From JAAURS01 sp044923475 (GTDB taxonomy: Bacteria > Cyanobacteriota > Cyanobacteriia > Thermosynechococcales > Thermosynechococcaceae), in contig NZ_CP137338.1 of assembly GCF_044923475.1 (NCBI RefSeq), forward strand, positions 1,798,001 to 1,862,000: a stretch of DNA of 64,000 nucleotides. The letters are read 5' to 3'. Made by a program: the position numbers and the translations under genes. The notes under the pieces were generated by a model. It saw only the letters and a program-made list of their open reading frames with translations, made no database searches and had not been told where the DNA came from. Positions within the stretch are counted from its first letter, which is position 1; each line of letters starts with the position of its first letter. Positions 18,301-25,327 of this stretch are shown one piece after another.

Positions 18301-18789
18301 GGGTAACTCATTCACCCCATCTAGCAACAGTAAAAATTGGCCCTGAGTTAGCAATTGCTCAAGCTGACCTATCTCAGAGAACCCATGTCCCATCAAAAAA
18401 TCTCTTACTAAATCCAGCACAGAGGTTTGATACTGTCGCAATCTAACCAGCACTGGAACTTTGACTTGAGCATCGCTTTTGGACTTTTCCGCTTCCTCCA
18501 ACAGCAATTTCTCTAAAGCCGTTGACTTACCTGAACCAGGCTTACCCACTAACAAAACATGCTTAGACTGATACTTGCGTAGCCCATCTAGAACCGATAA
18601 AACCTCTTTGCTTTCTGTTTTTTGGTTTGCGTCAGTTCTTGGCGACTGGTATCGCTTCACCCTCAAATCGATCTTGGGTCGAATCGCGCCATCTGTATGC
18701 GTATAGAAATGCCGACAGTCACTGTAAGCTTGGTCATTGAGGACAGATTCTAAATAAGCATGAAAATTAATTTCTTCAATAGCCTTCAT
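15343..18789 (-). CDS. NACHT-HEAT-DUF4062 STAND protein (NLR-like) with C-terminal 'DLRGA.IGN' motif
   Basis: A 1,148-residue protein. Walker A GKPGSGKST lies at about 82-90. Walker B-like LLLLDGVNEL and a sensor-like ILTTRD follow, marking a NACHT-type STAND NTPase. Residues about 430-920 are many HEAT repeats, a likely ligand-sensing solenoid. From Met927 comes IIVASPGDVQAERD, then SDILIGIFWKRFGTP and GTEHEF, matching the DUF4062 (TIR-like) region found as an effector in STAND systems. The end (1125-1147) has DLRGAQIGNLANIVQG, shared with the protein encoded at 14035. Known bacterial NLR-type proteins act as anti-phage sensors that trigger cell death; that role here is inference. The effector is at the C-terminus, unlike most NLR layouts, and Met927 looks like a former start. 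Confidence 0.8.
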   Translation of the reverse strand: MKAIEEINFHAYLESVLNDQAYSDCRHFYTHTDGAIRPKIDLRVKRYQSPRTDANQKTESKEVLSVLDGLRKYQSKHVLLVGKPGSGKSTALEKLLLEEAEKSKSDAQVKVPVLVRLRQYQTSVLDLVRDFLMGHGFSEIGQLEQLLTQGQFLLLLDGVNELPNQIARTDLENFRGRYRRTTPMILTTRDLSLGGTVGVEHKLEMEPLTVPQMNKFVKGYLPDQHQQMLQQMGDRLQKFAETPLLLVMLCDVFEKHLRIPANLGEAFREFAQIYDSKLKESNVPTHENSQIVWPELLQHLAFVMMQGSSSTELNLTISKQEAIKLIHQKFKISHEKASLWLEDLLKYHLLQINNCDEIEFRHQLIQEYYSAEYLLQNLDKIEQEKVVHEYLNYLKWTEPLTLMVELSEKAEQILQVVNLGLEIDLALGARLAGSVNAKFADKAIELIVQRKINQILKIKILGKTKSINALPYLLNALKDREAVTRVYAASALGHTEFIEAVPDLLNSLNDDDPNVRSKVAISLGEIGCFDVAEILLTRLTDNSEVSSVRFSIAFALGKIGNSKINSILIEELFNAGEEDWLRITVALEKLANEDTVLALIEKIKNGSTEDRDRGIYTLEKIGGKIAIPALKEILENTNEWCLTRAAAAEALSIIGDNSILPILIRFLYDEDVFVRSGCVKALGNFGSDYIIDILLKILDTGDYRDRQSAIYALGSIGSEKAVPKLCSILEENINLDDSINIDKDEGENDIKAAQLAIKNRLINLNKKSLRVPAIRALGEIGSEKAIPVLVLLLDKHESVNFVIHSLGKIQSKLVAPILVNVLSNHQDPEIRSGAAISIARIADESTTLMLIAASNDIDCDVASSSIYALGKVGKIENLSFLTNFLLDSINEKLIDASLIAISEIQNRCKFYNFSLDLPNSFLKKSNMNQKSISRIIVASPGDVQAERDLLPGVIDELNQGIAADRNLRLELVRWETDSFPGFHPEGPQGLIDSVLKIEDSDILIGIFWKRFGTPVMDANSGTEHEFLAAYEAWKEKGSPQIMVYFNQKPYNPSSSKESEQWTQVLRFKENFPEEGLWWKYEGETDFERKVRNHLTQFIRKHHPNIGQGSIIPASADIPLSNQPYYDLRGAQIGNLANIVQGNQHSTQG

Positions 18790-18892
18790 GTTAGAAATCC
18801 GTCGCCTTGTTCCTTAAACTCTAACAGCCCTAGCTCAGAAACCGCCATATTGAGATTCAGCAATGGTTTGGGCAGCGTCAATTCAAAAAATT

Positions 18893-19092
18893 ATGACAAG
18901 GTTTCTCAGTCTTCTACAAGAGCAGCAAGTTCAAACAGATCCTTATAGAGAAGAACTTTTCTGGGCAGCGGATAGAGGTTCGGGCCACGCGGATTCTCCG
19001 GCTTTTCCTCTTGACTGGTCGATTCTGCTGGCCCTCTCAGGGCAGTTTCGCCAGCGGAGACACTGGGCGATCGCTCTTAAAAAAACGTCTCG
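18893..19092 (-). pseudogene. Degenerate VapB-type antitoxin gene
   Basis: This stretch parallels 57560-57700, the intact antitoxin. Both contain 'tcagtcttctaca', 'gatcctataga'-like and 'gatagaggttcgg' blocks in the same order, but here frameshifts remove the frame. The matching VapC toxin is absent; the NACHT gene start lies just beyond. Confidence 0.65.
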
Positions 19093-19119
19093 CGTAAGCC
19101 ATATTACCGATCGCCTCAA

Positions 19120-19332
19120 TCAACCATCAGGAAACTGCCAGCAGAGAATAAATTCAATATCCTGCCCTTCACAAGCCAGACAAGGCTTAGGACTTGAAGC
19201 AACCCATTCTGAATGACACTGACGACAGTGACAAAACACATTATGACGATTGGCCTCAGCAATGCTTCGATGCCATGTCTGAAGCTCTTCAGGCGTTAAA
19301 ACACTGTCTGGTGTTGCGGGTTCTGCCATCAC
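19120..19332 (-). CDS. Small zinc-ribbon protein
   Basis: 70 residues. The second half has two Cys pairs, CHCRQC and CLAC, spaced for a zinc ribbon, and ends in IEFILCWQFPDG, an ending I recognise from short conserved cyanobacterial hypothetical proteins. The N-terminus (TPEELQTWHRSIAEANRH) is helical. The function is unknown. It lies between an antitoxin relic and the tRNA-Thr fragment, just outside the proposed island. Confidence 0.6.
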   Translation of the reverse strand: MMAEPATPDSVLTPEELQTWHRSIAEANRHNVFCHCRQCHSEWVASSPKPCLACEGQDIEFILCWQFPDG

Positions 19333-19402
19333 AACTCACCTAAATACCCAAAAATATCGTCATGATGAAACCGATCGAGACAATGGGTCAAATATCCTAA
19401 AA

Positions 19403-19448
19403 GCTGGTGACAAGACTCGAACTTGCGACCGGCTGATTACAAATCAGC
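19403..19448 (-). other. 3' fragment of tRNA-Thr(UGU), candidate attachment site
   Basis: On the minus strand, GCTGA-TTTGTAA-TCAGC forms an anticodon arm with a UGU anticodon. A T-arm (GCAAG-TTCGAGT-CTTGT) and a 3' acceptor strand CACCAGC follow. The D-arm and 5' acceptor strand are missing: upstream sequence is unrelated. Tyrosine integrases often use the tRNA 3' half as att, leaving such a fragment at the far end of the insert. Confidence 0.8.
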
Positions 19449-19490
19449 TAAGCAGAGTTTTTGTAAGGCTTGTCTGAAAAGGATTATAGG

Positions 19491-19546
19491 CTATCTCAAT
19501 CTTTATCTCAAAAATTTTTATCTCAAAGTTTATCTCAATCTAGGAC
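19491..19546. repeat. Degenerate short repeats of TTATCTCAA type
   Basis: Four copies of a (T)TATCTCAAW motif spaced 11-15 bases apart. Three related copies occur at about 12168-12209 in the duplicated block upstream of the truncated 74-residue gene. Confidence 0.6.
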
Positions 19547-19567
19547 TGACGGCGGTGGTTAACCCAT

Positions 19568-19792
19568 TTACTGGGTTTGTTCCGGTGTTGCCTTTGAGCC
19601 TACGGCCTCTTCTTCGCCCCATTGCTCTAGCCAGTCGCCCTCTACGTCGTTCACAATTAGGTCAACTCGATTGACTCCGTGAGAACGACGCATTTTTTGC
19701 AGTGTCCGCGCAGCCCTCAATGACTCCAAAGTGGTCTCTTGGATGGGTTGCTCAGGGATGGCATTCTGGATGACAGAATTTTCAATCGTCAT
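19568..19792 (-). CDS. 74-residue protein of unknown function
   Basis: Start ATG at 19792, 14 bases after the stop of the 232-residue gene, so probably co-transcribed. The middle (ESLRAARTLQKMRRSHGVNRVDLIVND) is basic and helical, and the end is acidic. No known motif is seen. A broken copy at 12235-12450 plus 13828-13845 shows the locus was duplicated. It resembles no antitoxin family that I recognise. Confidence 0.6.
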   Translation of the reverse strand: MTIENSVIQNAIPEQPIQETTLESLRAARTLQKMRRSHGVNRVDLIVNDVEGDWLEQWGEEEAVGSKATPEQTQ

Positions 19793-19806
19793 GGCTTTGC
19801 CCCAAT

Positions 19807-20505
19807 TTAAATCTCAATCTCAGTGTAACAACTGGCCGGAAGGTGATCGCTTTCTTGTAAAAGACGGTTTTCCAGCACAGTGCGATCGCGCTTCGGGTTA
19901 AAGCTGACAAATAGCGCCCGCTGGATTTTCCAGTATCTCAAGGTCAGCTCCCAGCGGACTTTTTTATCCACCGAGAGCCGATCAGATAAGGTTGTGAGCT
20001 GGACGCACAAGGTTTGTTTAAGGGTGCCGCTCGCAATCAAGTCGGTTGCCATTGATAGATCGAGAATGTAACAAGCCCAAGAGCTGCCTTGGCGCTCGTC
20101 GATCCGATTGCACAGGCTATCAATGAGCTTTTTGTCTTCTTGGTCGAATTCCCCAGCCATCAGTTTTTGTTTCCAGATGGAGAGTTTGGGGTCTGGCTCG
20201 TTGAACCATCGGGGAAAGAGATCGGTGTACCAGTATTGTTCGGCTGGGGCCATTTGGTCTACACAAGTCTGTCTTGTCTCTGACTCAAGGCTTTGCAGGT
20301 CAAGCCAGACTCTGGCATCTACGCACAGCTCGATCAGGAAATCCATGACGTGGCGTTTGCTCATCAACTGACCGGGCTTTTTGTCTTTAATCCAGCGGCG
20401 CATCTCGTCTAGTCTGCTGGCCAATCCAGGTTCAATCTGGGTGGCCTCTGCGATCAAACGCTTCAGTTCTTGTTCAATGTCTTTGGCTTGAATTTTATCT
20501 GGCAT
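19807..20505 (-). CDS. 232-residue protein of unknown function
   Basis: I chose the ATG at 20505 over an upstream TTG at 20541. The protein is soluble and charged (MPDKIQAKDIEQELKRLIAEATQIEPG near the start; RWIKDKKPGQLMSKRHVMDFLIEL; SFNPKRDRTVLENRLLQESDHLP near the end). No catalytic motif is recognised. It is first of a two-gene unit with the 74-residue gene. The 3' end is also present in the duplicated block at 13850-13945. The closeness to the tRNA fragment makes it the terminal gene pair of the proposed island. Confidence 0.6.
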   Translation of the reverse strand: MPDKIQAKDIEQELKRLIAEATQIEPGLASRLDEMRRWIKDKKPGQLMSKRHVMDFLIELCVDARVWLDLQSLESETRQTCVDQMAPAEQYWYTDLFPRWFNEPDPKLSIWKQKLMAGEFDQEDKKLIDSLCNRIDERQGSSWACYILDLSMATDLIASGTLKQTLCVQLTTLSDRLSVDKKVRWELTLRYWKIQRALFVSFNPKRDRTVLENRLLQESDHLPASCYTEIEI

Positions 20506-20638
20506 GTTCTTTGATGGGTTAACCGCCCCTAAATCTCGCAACGTTATGAGTCAATTCCAAGGCTATGCTGACCCTGCTCAAGTGAGCCGATTCTAAAGTT
20601 ATCATGGCCTTCCCTCCAAACACTTTGGGGTACCGCTA

Positions 20639-21111
20639 TCATTTCTCCCACAGATGGAGTCCGAGGCCAAATTTGGCGCAGCACCTTCTTAGCGCCATCG
20701 CCTCAGCGTTACTGGATGGGTCGCCCCAGCTATCGATCTCGTTGTCTTCGGTTCCGGTGGCTTCGCGGACAAAATTGCCTTCGGCGGCGCGGAGGGTGAG
20801 GCGACCTTCGATGACGGTGCGAACGACTTTCGTCGCGCTTGCGCTTCGCCGTTGTAGTGGGTGCGAACTTCCCAAGAAAAGCCAGGGGAGTAGAACTCCA
20901 GCAAGCTAATGTAGCTGTACCAAGAGACAAAATCAATGCGTTGCCCCTTCAAGGTTTTGCTTTTGATGAACCGCTTGGGGATGGGCTTTTGCAAGTCTGC
21001 CAGAATTTCTAGGATGGGGCGTTGGTAGCCTTTACTTTTCAGGATTTCAGGGGTCTGGGTTTTGGCTTCGGAGATGGGGATGATTTTTTCTGCGGTGGCT
21101 TGGGTTGGCAT
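20639..21111 (-). pseudogene. DUF1071 (Sak/Rad52-like) single-strand annealing protein, frameshifted
   Basis: The N-terminal frame from the ATG at 21111 reads IDFVSWYSYISLLEFYSPGFSWEVRTHYNG, typical of the DUF1071 annealing proteins of phages and plasmids. The C-terminal part is in another frame: KVVRTVIEGRL, REATGTEDNEIDSWGDPSSNAEAMALRR, KFGLGLHLWEK, ending at 20639. Removing the 17 bases at 20831-20847 joins the frames exactly as NGKVVRTV. The protein would anneal single-stranded DNA during recombination. The gene is broken unless the shift is corrected. It belongs to a mobile-element gene set with DUF2958. Confidence 0.82.
20831..20847. repeat. 17-bp insertion with dispersed GCGCTTGCGC-type core
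   Basis: CGTCGCGCTTGCGCTTC interrupts the annealing-protein gene. The 16 bases TTCGTCGCGCTTGCGC also occur at 58591-58606, in frame near the start of the S24 repressor gene. It may be a very small dispersed repeat. Confidence 0.6.
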
Positions 21112-21170
21112 GGTTCACTCCAAGAATAAAGTTGATGCTGGGGCACCACTCCCGATTAGGTGCATGGAAA

Positions 21171-21473
21171 TTAGGCTGCTGCTGCCGTTCTAAGGTCTGA
21201 GAGCGGTGTGGGTTTGAAGCTGAGATCTCGCTCAACCCTTAAACCGAATGGGCCTTGCAAAGTTTGCAATTCGGACAGGCTAAAGTAGCCGAGTTCCTCG
21301 TCTTGTCCCTGGACTAGTCCAAAGAAGGTGTCCTCGCCGTCGAATTCGGTTGCGTACCATGTCCAGGATGCGTCAGGGGTGAAGAATTTGACCCAAGCAG
21401 TCGGATCGGGGGTATTTTCAGTGCTGTAGAGCGGGGGAAGTTGATGTTTGATTTCGTCGGTTAGTAGGTTCAT
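21171..21473 (-). CDS. DUF2958 domain protein
   Basis: 100 residues from the ATG at 21473. The frame runs further upstream but that part is low-complexity. Key features are LLTDEIKHQLPPLYSTENTPDPTAWVKFF, WTWYATEFDGEDTFFGLVQGQDEELGYFSLSEL and LRVERDLSFKPTPLSDL, the full pattern of the DUF2958 family found on plasmids, ICEs and prophages. The biochemical role is unknown. It lies between the annealing protein and the 89-residue gene, all on the minus strand, consistent with a mobile-element operon. Confidence 0.8.
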   Translation of the reverse strand: MNLLTDEIKHQLPPLYSTENTPDPTAWVKFFTPDASWTWYATEFDGEDTFFGLVQGQDEELGYFSLSELQTLQGPFGLRVERDLSFKPTPLSDLRTAAAA

Positions 21474-21528
21474 GGCGATAGTCTCTAAAGGTTTCTGAGG
21501 GCGGGGCAGTTTTGCTGCCCCAGTGGGT

Positions 21529-21798
21529 CTAGAACTCATCACAGGTGCAGTCGTCGGGGCTGTCCATGAAGCCAAAGGCAAAGTGTTTCCGTGGGGTGTA
21601 GTGCTGGATGGTACCGTCTGGATTTTTGGGGAGCTGATTTAGTCTGGAGACATAGCCTGCTAGGTAAGCTTCATCTGTCCAGCGGGGGAGTTGCCCTAAG
21701 CCTGCATCGGCTTGACCATCGCTGTACCACTCTGTTGCAATTTCGCTCTGTTCTTGGTCTCGGCGTTCTCGTTCACATTCGATTTCGTAAGGTGTCAT
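21529..21798 (-). CDS. Hypothetical 89-residue protein
   Basis: A charged N-terminus (TPYEIECERERRDQEQSEIATEW) is followed by SDGQADAGLGQLPRWTDEAYLAGYVSRLNQL and a C-terminal CTCDEF. I do not recognise the family. Codon use and position between DUF2958 and the SWIM gene on the same strand support a real gene of the mobile-element operon. Confidence 0.55.
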   Translation of the reverse strand: MTPYEIECERERRDQEQSEIATEWYSDGQADAGLGQLPRWTDEAYLAGYVSRLNQLPKNPDGTIQHYTPRKHFAFGFMDSPDDCTCDEF

Positions 21799-21893
21799 AA
21801 TCTAAGCGATCCTTTCTGAATGGGGGGTCATCCCCTGCTGCCTCGCTAAAGTTCAGCAGGGGCTTTGAGTCTTTGGCTAAAGTTTGGACAAAT

Positions 21894-22349
21894 TTAGGCG
21901 GCTAAGACACTGATGGGGTCTGACTTTTCTGCATTGAGATAACTGCTTAAACTGTTAAACCCTAAGTGATTGAGTACGGCGTAGCTGTGTTTACAGCACC
22001 CATGCCCTAGGAATTGCACTTGGTTGCGGTAGTCTTCGCACTGGCAAACTAAACCAGCCGGAACGGTCTGCACGGTGTAGGTACTGCCCTTTGCTTCGTT
22101 TCTGACTGTAAAAGCTGTGGGATTCATGATGTGCTGGGTGACTCTCAGCGCACGAGCAGCAGCTTTGCGCCGTTCGACGAAATGTCGTTTGAATGCGGCT
22201 TTTGACATAAACCGAGGGCGATGACCGGGCACCCAAACCCAGATCACAGCGCACCATTCGCGAACGACAATGCGGGAATGACCGTAAATGATGCCCAGAA
22301 TTCGGGCGGCAGCGGAGGCAGAGTAAATCAGATTTTCGCGAGTGACCAT
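21894..22349 (-). CDS. SWIM zinc-finger-like protein
   Basis: A 151-residue protein. The second half has TYTVQTVPAGLVCQCEDYRNQVQFLGHGCCKHSYAVL, fitting the SWIM motif (CxCx(n)CxH), a zinc-binding module for DNA or protein contacts. The N-terminal half is basic. The gene is divergent from the XRE regulator at 22504, and the shared 154-base region carries several operator-like dyads, so it is probably repressed by that regulator. Confidence 0.7.
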   Translation of the reverse strand: MVTRENLIYSASAAARILGIIYGHSRIVVREWCAVIWVWVPGHRPRFMSKAAFKRHFVERRKAAARALRVTQHIMNPTAFTVRNEAKGSTYTVQTVPAGLVCQCEDYRNQVQFLGHGCCKHSYAVLNHLGFNSLSSYLNAEKSDPISVLAA

Positions 22350-22383
22350 GGGAATAAAACTTCAACTCAACTATGACTATTGT

Positions 22384-22464
22384 ACTAACTGGTTAGTGCT
22401 TTTGTCAATCGGTTAGTACTAATTGATTAGTAAAATGTGACATTCAAGGTACTAACTGATTAGG
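22384..22464. promoter_or_regulatory. Operator array, consensus ACTAAYTGRTTAGT
   Basis: Four 14-bp sites occur between the divergent SWIM and XRE genes: 22384-22397 ACTAACTGGTTAGT (perfect dyad), 22404-22417 (10 of 14), 22418-22431 ACTAATTGATTAGT (perfect dyad) and 22451-22464 ACTAACTGATTAGG. Another copy lies at 22728-22741. The best explanation is binding by the XRE protein encoded at 22504. Confidence 0.8.
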
Positions 22465-22503
22465 CTTAACGGAGTGGTGCTAAGTTGGCTGTAAAGTTGA
22501 GTT

Positions 22504-22740
22504 ATGGATATGAAAGAACTCAGACAAAAGACAGGGTTGAAGGCTGAAGAGGTGGCGGTCAAGCTAGACATTGCTGTCTCGACGGTGCGGAACTGGGAAC
22601 AGGGGCGAACGCTGCCCAAGATGCGGGTCGATCAGTTTGCTAGCCTCTGCAAGCTCTACGGTTGCACGATTGAAGAATTGGAACTGTCGGCTAGAAGGTC
22701 GATAGATAAGGACGGAAAGGACAATAAATCAACTGGTTAG
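22504..22740 (+). CDS. XRE-family transcriptional regulator
   Basis: 78 residues. The helix-turn-helix is TGLKAEEVAVKLDIAVSTVRNWEQGRTLPKM, followed by a second helix pair (DQFASLCKLYGCTIEEL), the Cro/CI-type fold. There is no effector domain. Operator-like dyads lie directly upstream and again at its 3' end, where the last codons overlap the operator of the next gene. It probably autoregulates and controls both the SWIM-side operon and the SLOG-like gene. Confidence 0.85.
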   Translation: MDMKELRQKTGLKAEEVAVKLDIAVSTVRNWEQGRTLPKMRVDQFASLCKLYGCTIEELELSARRSIDKDGKDNKSTG

Positions 22741-22762
22741 TACTAATCAATTGAGGTATAAT
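22728..22762 (+). promoter_or_regulatory. Operator-overlapped promoter of the SLOG-like gene
   Basis: The site ATCAACTGGTTAGT (22728-22741, 12 of 14 to the operator consensus) is followed by TATAAT at 22757-22762. The -35 region would fall inside the operator, so bound XRE protein should block the promoter. Confidence 0.65.
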
Positions 22763-22788
22763 AGAGAGGAAGCGAACCGAAAGCCTCT

Positions 22789-23229
22789 ATGCATATTGGC
22801 GTGACTGGCCCCAGGAAGTTGACCCCAACCCAGGAAATAAAGGCCATTGAAGATCTGAAACAATTGCTGACCCCTGACAAAACGCTGCACGCTGGTGATG
22901 CAAGGGGATTGGACGCGCTAGCGCGGGAGTTGGCGGAAAATTGTAAGCTGTACCGATACGATGCGGAGGGCTGGAAACCCTGGCAACTGCAAAGGCGCAG
23001 CCGTGCAATGGTGGATGCCCTAGTGGTTGTGGGTGGAACGCTGCACGCTTGGCCAAATAAGGTTTGTCCGGTGGGGTTGACGGTGGACAGTTGGAAGGGA
23101 AGCGGAACTTGGGGGACAGTTAGATATGCGATCGCCAAGGGTATAGCCGTAGAGCTGCACCCCTTAACCCCGGAGGCAATAGCGCCAGATTGGTTGGAGG
23201 TGAGGACGCAGCAATTGGTGCTCTGGTAA
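22789..23229 (+). CDS. SLOG/DprA-like Rossmann-fold protein
   Basis: A 146-residue protein. IGVTGPRKL at the start, LHAGDARGLDALARELAE, a basic RRSRAMVDALVVV and GSGTWGTVRYAIAKGIAVELHPL match the SLOG superfamily (DprA/YpsA/DUF2493-like), which binds nucleotide-derived ligands. In conflict systems SLOG proteins can sense or process nucleotides; in phages a DprA-like role is possible. It sits under control of an operator shared with the XRE gene and is transcribed away from the SWIM side. Confidence 0.65.
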   Translation: MHIGVTGPRKLTPTQEIKAIEDLKQLLTPDKTLHAGDARGLDALARELAENCKLYRYDAEGWKPWQLQRRSRAMVDALVVVGGTLHAWPNKVCPVGLTVDSWKGSGTWGTVRYAIAKGIAVELHPLTPEAIAPDWLEVRTQQLVLW

Positions 23230-23811
23230 AAATGCCGTCTGGTTGGTGGGCGCTCAGGGTGAACCGACCGAAATGCCAGTACCCTTACCCCTTTCTTTTT
23301 CGCTTCTCTCCTCTCCGAGTGGCGCGGAGTGGAGCACCCCAACCAGAGGATGAAGCACGGCCCTTGAGTCATCGCCGGGGTTGGATGGCAAGCCCCAAAA
23401 AGTCGCCTGTGTTAAACGCGCCAACTTCTAAAAAAATGAACAAACGGCGCATCCGCAAATTGCGGCTTTTTGGCCGAAGGGTAGGCTTGCTGCTCCACCG
23501 ATGCCGTGCTAGGCTGCCGAACCATTTGTGCGAAACGGAGCGCCGCCTGCTGAGGAGCGCAGGGACGAGTACCGGAAGCAGGGAAATCCATGTGCGACAG
23601 CACAACCGCTGATATGAGCGATCGCCTCTTTGCCTGTCTGTCCGGGTTGCACTGCCGGAACGGAGTGGAGGCGGTGCCTTGTAAATGTAATGGTGAAGCG
23701 GCTGAGGAACGAAGCGGCTGAACACAACGGTATTTTCCAGGATGGAGCGCTATCGATCAGATGTGGTGGCTAGGTCTGGACTGGCGATCGCGTCTCACTG
23801 AGCCAAGCCAT
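23230..23811. other. Gene-poor interval
   Basis: Open frames here are GC-rich on all strands with no protein-like composition. I see recurring 'cggagtggag' words but no gene, RNA or IS end. Confidence 0.5.
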
Positions 23812-23833
23812 AAAAAAAGGGGGCAAAGCCCCC
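23812..23833 (-). terminator. Rho-independent terminator
   Basis: On the minus strand, GGGGGC-TTT-GCCCCC is followed directly by seven T. It begins 9 bases after the stop of the 77-residue gene at 23842-24075. Confidence 0.9.
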
Positions 23834-23841
23834 AAACCGAA

Positions 23842-24075
23842 CTATGCCATTGGACAGCAGGGAAAGACGCTGACCAGATAGCCGCAAACGCTAGCGCCTG
23901 CTTTGAACTGAATGATACCTGGCTCAATGACTGAAGCGGAACTGGCACCTAACTCGACTAAACGAGTACATGCCTTTTCAGCTAGCTCAACGGGTACATT
24001 TACTAGACGCGACCAGCCGCCGTTGCGTGCGACGATGTGACAATGAGACCAGGACAGAGAAATGGAACTGGACAT
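23842..24075 (-). CDS. Small 77-residue protein of unknown function
   Basis: Start ATG at 24075. The sequence has SLSWSHCHIVARNGGWSRLVNVPVELAEKACTRL and IIQFKAGASVCGYLVSVFPCC, soluble with several Cys. I do not recognise the family. The strong terminator directly after the stop supports a real transcribed gene. It stands alone in a gene-poor area. Confidence 0.6.
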   Translation of the reverse strand: MSSSISLSWSHCHIVARNGGWSRLVNVPVELAEKACTRLVELGASSASVIEPGIIQFKAGASVCGYLVSVFPCCPMA

Positions 24076-24711
24076 AACAAATAACCAAACTCAATGGGGC
24101 GTTTAGACTGCCTGTATCTTGAGTTTCCAGGGTGTATGCAGGTCAAGGCTTGCGCGTGGGGGTCTGGGGTTCTCTCCAGAAACAAACCTTTAGACGTTGT
24201 TCGCGCAACTCGCCGGAGGCTCGGACTGAACGGAGTGGAGCTGCGATCGCGTTTTGCATCCTCACCGATTCACGATCTAGCGGAACGGAGAGAGGGAGAA
24301 CCGCAGGGCCTTGACTCCCCAACTAGGCAGTAGAATAAAGCGCCTGGGGTTGGCTATGGGCGGGACGCGGGGCTTTAGGGGCGCGGGGTGTGGAGTGCCG
24401 GGGTGGAGTGCGCTGGTTTGAAACGGTTGGGAATGCGATACCCCGGCGAGGCTTGACACCCGATTCTACGATCGCTTCAACTTTAGCTGTACTGAAAGCT
24501 AGGCGATCGCTTTCATGGAGGAAAAACCCAAAATTTCTATTGTGCAACCGTTGACTCAGTGAATTTTTCGTAACAAATCATACAAAAATCTAAAGCTGTC
24601 GATAAAGGGCTTTGATAGGATTCGGTCGTCCTGTAGGATTATGGCAGAGGCTGTATTAGGATTTATAGTCTTCAATTTAATTTGTCATGAGATATAAATA
24701 GGCACAAAAAT
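24076..24711. other. Gene-poor interval
   Basis: No frame with convincing protein content is present. The middle (24340-24420) is G-rich. The last 100 bases are AT-rich and may hold the promoter of the gene at 24712. Confidence 0.5.
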
Positions 24712-25197
24712 ATGGCTGAGATTAATGATTTAGCCCAGAAATTGCTCGAACTAGATGAAGATGAATTAGAAGCAATGATCGGGATGCGATCACAATCGCA
24801 ATCAAGAAGCGGCGTGTCTGGCGAAACCGATGATTCGTTGGATTCCTTAGAAGAAGATATAGATACAGTGCCGAAGGGTGGTCTCAATGATTTCTTAAAT
24901 GCTGGCAAAGACTTCTTTGCTCCTATAAATGCTCAAGCGTATAAGTACCTTTGTTCTGATATAGATAAAGATAGTGAGCTTGGAAAAGCATTGTCTACGG
25001 TGATGAGCGATAAAACCACAGAAGCAGCCGCTAAGGTCACTGCATTTTTATCTCCAGTTTTAGTTACTCAGTTTGCTTTACCTCAAGCTCTTGCCGTTTT
25101 GATTGGAACTTTGATCGTAAAGAAGGTGGCGAAAGGAGCGTCTGATTTTACTTGCAGTAATTGGAAGAAAAGTTTAGAAGGAGAAGCTGCTGCATAG
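24712..25197 (+). CDS. 161-residue protein with acidic N-terminus and hydrophobic C-terminal segment
   Basis: The N-terminus INDLAQKLLELDEDELEAMI is a short acidic helical module. A Ser/Gln linker, an acidic patch and then a hydrophobic region follow (FLSPVLVTQFALPQALAVLIGTLIVKKVAKGAS, about 115-150). The pattern of a small adaptor-like N-terminus joined to a membrane-seeking tail could fit a small effector, but no family is recognised. It is the only plus-strand gene at the downstream border of the caspase island, next to the caspase pseudogene. Confidence 0.6.
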   Translation: MAEINDLAQKLLELDEDELEAMIGMRSQSQSRSGVSGETDDSLDSLEEDIDTVPKGGLNDFLNAGKDFFAPINAQAYKYLCSDIDKDSELGKALSTVMSDKTTEAAAKVTAFLSPVLVTQFALPQALAVLIGTLIVKKVAKGASDFTCSNWKKSLEGEAAA

Positions 25198-25327
25198 AAT
25201 ACTTCCAGTACTTTTCATGGATTTGATGGGTAGCGATCGCTCGCTTTTGTAGCTCTAGCTCATCACGCAACGTAGGATTTTGAAACGAGCTAGCAATAGC
25301 AGCGATCTCCCTCTTCTGGATTCAGCT

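Noticed and set aside
19403..19448. A complete tRNA gene
   Set aside because: The D-arm and 5' acceptor strand are absent, so only a 3' fragment is present.
22743..23372. 209-residue minus-strand frame opposite the SLOG-like gene
   Set aside because: Antisense shadow; the plus-strand frame has clear family motifs, a promoter and an operator.
23369..23727. Overlapping frames on both strands in the 23.2-23.8 kb gap
   Set aside because: All are Arg/Pro/Ser-rich with no family features and no terminator or ribosome site support.
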